Source of the DNA: Verrucomicrobiota bacterium
Lineage (GTDB): Bacteria > Verrucomicrobiota > Verrucomicrobiia > Palsa-1439
NCBI GenBank assembly: GCA_003152315.1
Contig: PLZV01000062.1
Span: forward strand, 28,626 to 84,476
Length of the DNA stretch: 55,851 nucleotides
Direction: 5' to 3'
Part shown: in pieces, positions 50,176-55,851 of the stretch
Position numbering within the stretch: position 1 is the stretch's first letter
Layout of the letters: every line of letters begins with the position of its first letter
Program-made: the position numbers and the translations under genes
Notes under the pieces: model-generated
Seen by the model: only the letters and a program-made list of their open reading frames with translations
Databases searched by the model: none
Told to the model about the DNA's origin: nothing

Positions 50176-50982
50176 GTGTTCTACCAGCCGAAGGACATCC
50201 AAAAGGCTCTCGGGCTCAAAGCCGAACTAAAGGAACGAGGCGCTTTCCTTGCCGGGGGCACCGACCTCGTGGTCTTGATGAACCACGGCAAAGCCGCGCC
50301 CGAAAACTTCATCGACCTCACGCACATCCCCGAGTTACGCGCGATTCACAAGCACAACGGCACGCTCGAACTGGCCGGCAACGTCACGTACGCGCAAATG
50401 GGGAAACTACCAATCCGCTGTCTGGCAAGGGCTTCGCTGAGTGTCGGCGGCCCGGGAATTCGCGAACTCGGGACCATTGCCGGTAATCTCGCGACCGCCT
50501 CGCCCGCTGGCGACGGTTCCACCGCCCTGCTGGCGCTCGATGCGGAAGTGGAATTGACCAGCGTGCGCGGGACGCGACGGCTGCCGCTCGAGGAGTTTTT
50601 CCTCGGCTATCGCAAAACCGCACTAGCGCCCGATGAGATGATCACGAAGATCTTCATCCCGACGAACTACCAGACCGACTGGGCCAAGAACGGCAAGCGC
50701 GGCGCAATGAACATCTCGATTGTGGCGGTGGCCGTGGCAATTACCCCGAAAAAAGAAGTGCGCATCGCTTTGGCGTCCGTCGCCGCTACGCCGATCCGTT
50801 GTTACCAAGCGGAGAAGTTCCTGGCAAAAAACGGCCTGACTACAGAGACGATTCGCCAGGCCGTCCAGTCGGTTCGCGGTGAGATCAAACCCATCACCGA
50901 TCATCGCGCCAGCGCGGATTACAAAGTTCACGTGTCCGGCGTGATGGTGCGCAGACTACTTGAGAGTTTGGTGAAACAATGA
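50176..50982 (+). CDS. Xanthine dehydrogenase family FAD-binding subunit
   Basis: This is the medium subunit of a molybdenum hydroxylase, passing electrons from the 2Fe-2S centres to NAD through FAD. The 268-aa protein has the N-terminal FYQPKDIQKALGLKAEL, the FAD loop FLAGGTDLVVLMNHG (near 24) and the GTIAGNLATASPAGDGSTALLALDAEVEL signature (near 98). PLEEFFLGYRKTALAPDEMI and a CODH-type C-terminal domain follow. The GTG start has no ribosome-binding site. Its stop overlaps the ATG of the 2Fe-2S gene (ATGA). Confidence 0.92.
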   Translation: MFYQPKDIQKALGLKAELKERGAFLAGGTDLVVLMNHGKAAPENFIDLTHIPELRAIHKHNGTLELAGNVTYAQMGKLPIRCLARASLSVGGPGIRELGTIAGNLATASPAGDGSTALLALDAEVELTSVRGTRRLPLEEFFLGYRKTALAPDEMITKIFIPTNYQTDWAKNGKRGAMNISIVAVAVAITPKKEVRIALASVAATPIRCYQAEKFLAKNGLTTETIRQAVQSVRGEIKPITDHRASADYKVHVSGVMVRRLLESLVKQ

Positions 50983-51569
50983 AAACAAAAGCCTGTCACC
51001 CTGAGCGCAGCGAAGGGTCTCAGTCGTTCGGGAGGAGACGAAAGACGGCAGAGATTCTTCGCTCCGCTCAGAATGACAAGTCAGGAAAGGGGCGTCTTTG
51101 GTCGTTGAAGTTTACCCTGAACGGCAAGAAGGTCTCGGCGCAGGTCCCGCCAACGCGGACTTTGCTGGACTTTCTGCGGCTGGACATGCGCCTGACGGGC
51201 ACCAAGGGCGCCTGTCTCGAAGGCGAATGTGGAAGCTGCTACGTGTTGGTGGACGGCAAACCGATGAACTCCTGCCTGATGCTCGCGCCACAGGTTCAGG
51301 ACCGCGACGTCACAACCATTGAGGGACTGGCGCATAGCAAAAAGCTCGATGTAATTCAGCAAAAGTTCATCGACTGCGGCGCGGTGCAGTGCGGCTATTG
51401 CACGCCCGGCTTGATCCTGGCGGCAAAGGCGCTGCTTGCTGAAAACTCGCACCCCACCCGCGAAGAGTTTCTGGCCGGCATGGAGGGCAACATCTGCCGC
51501 TGCACGGGCTACAACAAGATCCTCCGCGCTTGCGAGCAGGCCGCGGATGCAATGGGGCTGAAGAAATGA
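50979..51569 (+). CDS. XDH family 2Fe-2S subunit with palindromic repeat in its N-terminus
   Basis: The 196-aa frame starts at ATG 50979, overlapping the upstream stop as ATGA. After MKTKA it runs in frame through a palindromic repeat (50994-51078), coding CHPERSEGSQ...AEILRSAQND, and then into the normal protein at LKFTLNGKKVSAQV. The real domain has the plant-ferredoxin cluster GACLEGECGSCYV...SC and the four-helix 2Fe-2S domain CGAVQCGYCTPG...GNICRCTGYNKI. The natural start could also be TTG 51105, which would leave out the repeat, but the ATGA overlap favours the longer form. The extra 30-odd residues would be a foreign extension. Confidence 0.85.
   Translation: MKTKACHPERSEGSQSFGRRRKTAEILRSAQNDKSGKGRLWSLKFTLNGKKVSAQVPPTRTLLDFLRLDMRLTGTKGACLEGECGSCYVLVDGKPMNSCLMLAPQVQDRDVTTIEGLAHSKKLDVIQQKFIDCGAVQCGYCTPGLILAAKALLAENSHPTREEFLAGMEGNICRCTGYNKILRACEQAADAMGLKK
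50994..51078 (+). repeat. Palindromic repeat inserted within the 2Fe-2S gene
   Basis: TGTCACCCTGAG (50994-51005) is nearly the inverse of CTCAGAATGACA (51067-51078), and the arms continue inward (GAGCGCAGCGAAGGGTCTC against GAGATTCTTCGCTCCGCTC), giving a stem of about 30 bp. It stays open in the frame of the surrounding gene. Confidence 0.85.
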
Positions 51570-53908
51570 GCCGACCGACCGACGACACTCTCGAAGAGAG
51601 CGCGGCCCGTCTTCATGTGACCTCCAAGAGTTCGGGGGCTTACGAGACCGGGCCTATGAAAGTTGTCGGCAAATCAGCGCTCCGCCTGGACGCGGTTGGC
51701 AAGGCGACCGGCGCGACGAAATACGGGCAGGATCTGTTCGACAAGAAATTCCTCTTCGCGAAAGTGCTGCGGGCCGCCCATCCGCACGCGGAAATCCTCG
51801 GGATTGACACGCGTGAGGCGAAGCGATTGTCCGGCGTCGTCGCGGTGCTTATCCACAAGGACGTGCCGGGCACCAACCTCCACGGCTTGATCCGCCGCGA
51901 CCAGGAAGTGTTGTGCAGCAAGAAAGTCCGCTACCGGGGCGATGCCCTCGCGATCGTCGTCGCCAAAACGGAAGAGATTGCGGTCGCCGCACTGGAAAAA
52001 ATCCACGTGGACTACAAGCCCCTGCCATCCGTGCTCACGATGGAAGACGCGCTCAAGGTCGATGCGCCCAAGATCCACGCCGAGGGAAATGTGCTCGGTG
52101 AGAAACACCTCCGCCGGGGCGATGCGCCGAGGGCCATGCGCGAAGCTGATGTTGTGGTGGAGGATATCATCCAGACACAGACGGTTGACCACGCGTTTCT
52201 CGACCTGGAAGCCGGCCGCGCGCGCTACGACGGGAAAATGCTGACCATTGAGGTGTCGGGCCAGTGGCTGCACGAGGAACGCCGCTTGATCGCGCTTGCG
52301 CTGGGGTTGCCGCTGGAGAAACTGCGGATCATTCAACCGGCCACCGGCGGCGCGTTCGGCGGACGCGAAGACATCTCGATCCAAATCTACCTCGGCGTAG
52401 CGGCGTTGAAGTTAAAAGGCAAAATGATCTGCCTGCGTTATTCGCGCAGCGAATCAACGATCGTGCGGCATAAACGGCATCCGATCCGGGTTCATTACAA
52501 GCTGGGCGCAAAGAAGGATGGCACACTCGTCGCCGCGCAGGTCACATTCTATGTGGACAAAGGCGCGTATGCCTCGACGGGCATCGCCGTGATGCGCAAG
52601 GCGTCGAGCCATGCGACCGGGCCCTACAAGGTGCCGAACGTGTGGGTCGATGTGCTCGGCGTGTTCACCAATAACAACCCGTGTGGCGCCATGCGCGGCT
52701 TCGGCGCCGCGCAAACCGCCATCGCCTACGAGGGGTTGATGGACCGGCTCGCGGTGAAGCTGGGCATGGACCAGGCCGAGTTGCGCCGAAAAAACCTGGT
52801 GAAATCCGGCGATGAGGTCACGACGGGACAAGTGGTGCCGTACGCGACTGCCACCGAATGTTTCGACGCGGTGTTGAAGCGGATCGACTGGAAGAACCGC
52901 AGCTATGAGACCCCCGCCCCGCACCTGAAGCGCGGTTACGGCATCAGCATCGTCTGTTTCGGCCTCGGCTACGGCGATGGATTCCCCGACGCGTCGCGCG
53001 CGCGCTGCCGGCTCACTCCCGACGGCCTCCTGGAGGTTTACTCGGGTGCCTGCGATGTCGGGCAGGGGCTCACTAATATGATAGCGCAGATCGCCGCGGA
53101 GGAAGTCGGCGTGCCGCTGGAGAAAGTGCGGCCAATTCTTTCGGACACGGCGTTGACACCCGAGTCCGGCAGCACGTCGGCGACACGGCAAACTTACTTC
53201 ACCGGCTCGGCCGTGCACATCGCGGCGTCGGAATTGAAGAAGCAATTGCAGGACATCGCCGCCAGCCACCTCCAAGAGCTGGTTTACGAAATCAAAATCG
53301 AGAACGGCGCGGCCTTCAACGTCCACCGGCCGGAAAGGCGCATGACGTTGAAGGAAATCGCGCGCGTGGGAAAGAAGCGCGGCTTTTCGCTGGAAGCGAT
53401 GGGCGTGTACAAACCGCCGACCATGCCGGAGAACACGCAGACCGGGCAGAGCATGCGAGCGTTTGTCACGTATCTTTTCGGGAGCCACGCCTGCCAGTTG
53501 CTGGTCGATACGGAGACCGGCGAGGTGAAGATCGAGCGCTACATCGCCTGCCATGATGTTGGCAAGGCCATCAATCCCGACCAGGTCATTGGCCAGATCC
53601 AGGGTGGCGTCGCGCAGGGCATCGGCATGGCCTTGATGGAAGAAGTGGTGATGAAGGACGGCAAGATCATGAATCCGGGTTTCACGGATTACATTCTGCC
53701 GACGATTCGCGATGTGCCCGAGATCGAATGCATTGTCTTGGAGAATCCCGACCCGGGCGGCCCGTTCGGCGCGCGTGGCGTCGGGGAACCGCCTCTGATC
53801 GGGACGGGGCCCGCCATTCTCTCGGCCATCTACGACGCCATCGGAACGCCTATTCGCGAACTTCCGGCCACCCCGGAACGCGTCTGGCGCGCTCTTTTGG
53901 ACCACTAA
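51566..53908 (+). CDS. Xanthine dehydrogenase family molybdopterin-binding subunit
   Basis: The 780-aa large subunit binds the molybdopterin cofactor and the substrate. ATG 51566 overlaps the previous stop as ATGA. Motifs: the GKATGATKYGQDL start of the aldehyde-oxidase a/b-hammerhead domain, GGAFGGREDISIQIYLGVAAL (near 265), GAMRGFGAAQ, GACDVGQGLTNMIAQIAAEEVG, and the active-site Glu in GARGVGEPPLIGTGPAI near the C-terminus. The AYxCSFR loop of CO dehydrogenases is absent, favouring a xanthine or N-heterocycle hydroxylase. With the other two subunits and YgeY it forms the purine-like catabolic set. No XdhC-type insertase is seen in the window. Confidence 0.93.
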   Translation: MSRPTDDTLEESAARLHVTSKSSGAYETGPMKVVGKSALRLDAVGKATGATKYGQDLFDKKFLFAKVLRAAHPHAEILGIDTREAKRLSGVVAVLIHKDVPGTNLHGLIRRDQEVLCSKKVRYRGDALAIVVAKTEEIAVAALEKIHVDYKPLPSVLTMEDALKVDAPKIHAEGNVLGEKHLRRGDAPRAMREADVVVEDIIQTQTVDHAFLDLEAGRARYDGKMLTIEVSGQWLHEERRLIALALGLPLEKLRIIQPATGGAFGGREDISIQIYLGVAALKLKGKMICLRYSRSESTIVRHKRHPIRVHYKLGAKKDGTLVAAQVTFYVDKGAYASTGIAVMRKASSHATGPYKVPNVWVDVLGVFTNNNPCGAMRGFGAAQTAIAYEGLMDRLAVKLGMDQAELRRKNLVKSGDEVTTGQVVPYATATECFDAVLKRIDWKNRSYETPAPHLKRGYGISIVCFGLGYGDGFPDASRARCRLTPDGLLEVYSGACDVGQGLTNMIAQIAAEEVGVPLEKVRPILSDTALTPESGSTSATRQTYFTGSAVHIAASELKKQLQDIAASHLQELVYEIKIENGAAFNVHRPERRMTLKEIARVGKKRGFSLEAMGVYKPPTMPENTQTGQSMRAFVTYLFGSHACQLLVDTETGEVKIERYIACHDVGKAINPDQVIGQIQGGVAQGIGMALMEEVVMKDGKIMNPGFTDYILPTIRDVPEIECIVLENPDPGGPFGARGVGEPPLIGTGPAILSAIYDAIGTPIRELPATPERVWRALLDH

Positions 53909-53975
53909 TTCAACGGGGCCGGCGGCGGCATGGGCGTTGCTCTATGAAGCCTTGTTTTGCGAAATCACAAGGCGA

Positions 53976-54004
53976 TTGACAGGATACATTTGCTGTGTTA
54001 AAAA
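53976..54004 (+). promoter_or_regulatory. Putative promoter of the GbsR/MarR gene
   Basis: TTGACA (53976-53981) and TAAAAA (53999-54004) are 17 nt apart, the best -35 match in the window. The ATG follows after 20 nt. Confidence 0.55.
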
Positions 54005-54005
54005 T

Positions 54006-54023
54006 GTTCAGTCTTAATTGAAC
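54006..54023. promoter_or_regulatory. Possible autoregulatory operator
   Basis: GTTCA (54006-54010 region) and TGAAC (54019-54023) form a short inverted repeat between the -10 box and the start codon, where a MarR-type repressor could block its own transcription. Confidence 0.3.
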
Positions 54024-54024
54024 G

Positions 54025-54540
54025 ATGCATAAAGACTCTCCATCCGCCACCTGGCCGGCCGTGCGTCGCAAGTTCATCGAAGCGGGCGGCAGCACCACGC
54101 AATCGTTTGGGCTCGGGCGCATTCTCGGCCAGATGTACGCCCTGCTGTATCTCAGTCCCACTCCCCTTTGTCTCGACGACATCGTCAGGGAACTGAGCGT
54201 CAGCAAAGCCAGCGTCAGCACCACCGTGCGCCAACTCGAGCGTTGGTCCGCCGTCAAGCGCGTCTGGGTCCAGGGCGATCGCAAGGACTACTACGAAGCT
54301 GAAACCGATTTTCATGCGGTCCTGCGTCACGGACTACTCACGACGGTGCGCAAGAAGCTCGATACCGCCGGCTCACAAATCAACCGCGCGGAGAGTTCAC
54401 TCCGCGAGACTCGCGCCAGGGGCAACGGCAAGAGTCACGACGACCTGGCGGTCGTCATGCAGCGCCTCGATCACGCAAAACAATTTCACAGCAAGATCCA
54501 GGGGCTCCTGAGCAATCCCCTGCTGGATCATCTGCTATAA
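54025..54540 (+). CDS. GbsR/MarR-family transcriptional regulator
   Basis: The 171-aa protein has a winged-helix DNA-binding core: GRILGQMYALLYLSPTPLCLDDIVRELSVSKASVSTTVRQLERWSAVKRVWVQGDRKDYYEAE (about residues 30-95), followed by a long helical dimerisation region. The GbsR subgroup controls osmoprotectant (betaine) genes in Bacillus, but other members control transport genes. The next genes encode a polysaccharide exporter. No ribosome-binding site is obvious. A short CAACTC/GAGTTG hairpin follows the stop at 54555-54573. Confidence 0.85.
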   Translation: MHKDSPSATWPAVRRKFIEAGGSTTQSFGLGRILGQMYALLYLSPTPLCLDDIVRELSVSKASVSTTVRQLERWSAVKRVWVQGDRKDYYEAETDFHAVLRHGLLTTVRKKLDTAGSQINRAESSLRETRARGNGKSHDDLAVVMQRLDHAKQFHSKIQGLLSNPLLDHLL

Positions 54541-54715
54541 ATCGCCAAGACAAACAACTCCTTCGGAGAGTTGGAAACGAAACAACGAAGCATGGACCTT
54601 CGATGGGTCGAAGGAAGAACGAACAGGCATTCGCACAGAATGCACCTGGATGGCGGCAGCATGGTTTTGAAACGTTTTTACACATCCCTCGTCGGTCGAC
54701 CTGGGCATTTCTGAC

Positions 54716-55543
54716 ATGACTCCCCTTTCCACAACGGTTATTTCGGCAGATCGGCAGGAGCGGCTGCGCCAGTTCCTCAAGGACCTTTGGGATTTCCGCG
54801 AACTGTTCTATACCTTCCTCCAGCGCGACTTGAAGGTGCGGTACAAGCAAACGGCGCTGGGAGCGGTTTGGGTGGTGCTCCAACCCGTGACGACCACTCT
54901 GGCCTACGTGCTGGTCTTTGGCAAAATTGCCCGCATGCCCACCGACGGGCTCCCCTTGGTGCTGTTCTATTTTGCGTCGAACGTGCCCTGGAACGCATTC
55001 TCTCGCGAGCTGACCGGCTGCGCCCTCAGCATCGAGGGGAACGCGCAGTTGGTTACCAAAGTGTATTTTCCCCGCATCGTGATCCCCGGGGCGATTATCT
55101 CCGCCTCGCTGGTCGACTTTGCCATCGGTTGGTTCATCCTGAACCTGATCGCGGCCTGGATGGGTTACTGGCATTGGCAACTGGTGGCGATGACGCCCCT
55201 GTTGTTGCTCATTCAATGGTGCACAGCCCTCGGCATCGGCCTGGCCATGGCAGCACTGAACGCCCAGTATCGCGATGTCAAGAATGTGATCGGCTTTTTC
55301 ATACAGATCCTGATGCTCGCCACACCGGTGATTTACCCTATTTCCCGGCTGCCGCTGGGTCTTCAACCGTATCTGTTTCTCAACCCCATGGCCGCCGTCG
55401 TCACGGCGTACCGCGATTGCCTCAAAGGCGGCCCCTTCAACGCGCACCTCCTCGGCTTGTCACTGCTGATGGGCCTGTTTTATCTCTGCCTAGGTTTCTG
55501 GTTCTTCCGCAAACAAGAGTCGCGACTGGCCGACATCCTCTAG
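54716..55543 (+). CDS. Polysaccharide/O-antigen ABC exporter permease (Wzm type)
   Basis: The 275-aa protein is an ABC-2 permease with about six membrane helices and the N-terminal [32 protein letters not shown] segment typical of Wzm/TagG/KpsM-type exporters. It probably forms the channel that exports an undecaprenyl-linked glycan across the inner membrane, with the ATPase encoded next. The start codon has no strong Shine-Dalgarno sequence. The gap before it (54541-54715) shows two small hairpins. Confidence 0.9.
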   Translation: MTPLSTTVISADRQERLRQFLKDLWDFRELFYTFLQRDLKVRYKQTALGAVWVVLQPVTTTLAYVLVFGKIARMPTDGLPLVLFYFASNVPWNAFSRELTGCALSIEGNAQLVTKVYFPRIVIPGAIISASLVDFAIGWFILNLIAAWMGYWHWQLVAMTPLLLLIQWCTALGIGLAMAALNAQYRDVKNVIGFFIQILMLATPVIYPISRLPLGLQPYLFLNPMAAVVTAYRDCLKGGPFNAHLLGLSLLMGLFYLCLGFWFFRKQESRLADIL

Positions 55544-55550
55544 GCGCATG

Positions 55551-55851
55551 ATGAGCGAGATCGCGATCAATATCCAGAACCTCGGTAAGCGCTATCGCTA
55601 CGGCGGGATAGCTCCCTTGAGCGATAGCCTGCGGACGGACCTCACGGATTGGGCGAAGGGTCTGCTCCATTTGCGCGGAGAGAAACGGCCGCCCGGCACG
55701 CCACACCACGAGTCCTTTCGCCAGGTGCAGGCTCACCGCTTGGACGCCGATCCCAACTACTTCTGGGCGCTCCGCGATGTGAATCTTGAAATCAACCAGG
55801 GCGAAGTCGTCGCCATCATCGGTCGTAACGGCTCCGGCAAGAGCACGCTGC
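55551..55851 (+). CDS. ABC exporter ATP-binding subunit (Wzt type), 5' part
   Basis: The frame starts at ATG 55551 ([19 protein letters not shown]), with ATG 55548 an alternative, and runs off the window end after about 100 codons. The N-terminal extension before the Walker A motif (GRNGSGKST, near residue 92) and the insert [27 protein letters not shown] are typical of Wzt/TagH-like polysaccharide exporters. It forms a pair with the permease gene, 7 nt upstream. The Walker B and C-terminal carbohydrate-binding parts lie outside the window. Confidence 0.88.
   Translation, partial: MSEIAINIQNLGKRYRYGGIAPLSDSLRTDLTDWAKGLLHLRGEKRPPGTPHHESFRQVQAHRLDADPNYFWALRDVNLEINQGEVVAIIGRNGSGKSTL

Overview
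The window is a GC-rich bacterial chromosome segment, most likely from the phylum Verrucomicrobiota (Pedosphaera/Limisphaera-like). That placement is an inference. It rests on the gene orders rpsB-tsf-pyrH-frr and tyrA-aroA-cmk-plsC-rpsA, on large secreted repeat proteins with verrucomicrobial-style domains, and on a dense population of small palindromic and heptameric repeats. No 16S rRNA is present to confirm it.

Layout. 1-3.6 kb: a leftward translation operon (rpsB, tsf, pyrH, frr), interrupted between pyrH and frr by an oppositely oriented four-helix-bundle (S23-type) gene unit. 3.6-12.5 kb: a GHL10-type lipoprotein on the minus strand, then a rightward housekeeping run tyrA, secreted TPR protein, aroA, cmk, plsC, rpsA, strong terminator, tyrS. 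12.5-14 kb: tRNA-Pro(UGG) embedded in tRNA-derived fragments, with a truncated GIY-YIG gene, a truncated ankyrin gene and an attC-like palindrome, which looks like a decayed integration site. 14-24.2 kb: CBS protein, giant secreted Big/HYR/DUF11 protein, GH13 amylase, a broken EamA transporter, a large beta-repeat plus HEAT protein, a sulfite-oxidase-like enzyme and a broken small gene. 24.2-37.2 kb: glucose dehydrogenase with a GH63-like glucosidase, a fused indolepyruvate:ferredoxin oxidoreductase, a lipoprotein-M23 pair, a STAS protein, an ECF sigma/anti-sigma pair and two small conserved proteins. 37.3-41 kb: an RhlE helicase and a gene-poor repeat graveyard holding a 99-bp MITE copy, palindromes, heptamer arrays, a disrupted small gene and two GGGTCAG-ended cassettes, one carrying a DUF1905/YdeI gene. 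41-46 kb: overlapping thrC and cystathionine gamma-synthase genes, then a frameshifted secreted protein. 46-54 kb: a UbiB kinase, a truncated dehydrogenase, a YgeY-like M20 hydrolase and a three-subunit molybdenum hydroxylase. 54-55.85 kb: a GbsR/MarR regulator and the start of a Wzm/Wzt polysaccharide exporter that runs off the window.

Genes that work together: rpsB/tsf/pyrH/frr and cmk/rpsA (translation and nucleotide supply); tyrA/aroA (aromatic amino acids); thrC/CGS (the threonine-methionine branch); GDH/GH63/GH13 (sugar release and oxidation); the XDH subunits with YgeY (purine or N-heterocycle catabolism); sigma/anti-sigma (signalling).

The most notable signals are: several genes whose predicted -10 box lies only 6-9 nt before the start codon with no Shine-Dalgarno sequence, suggesting leaderless transcripts; a palindromic repeat inserted in frame near the N-terminus of a 2Fe-2S protein; two 99-bp inverted-repeat elements about 14 kb apart; two tandem cassette-like units sharing both ends; tRNA-Pro-like copies whose anticodon arm is replaced by a different hairpin; and seven broken or truncated protein genes plus one disrupted short reading frame in 56 kb.
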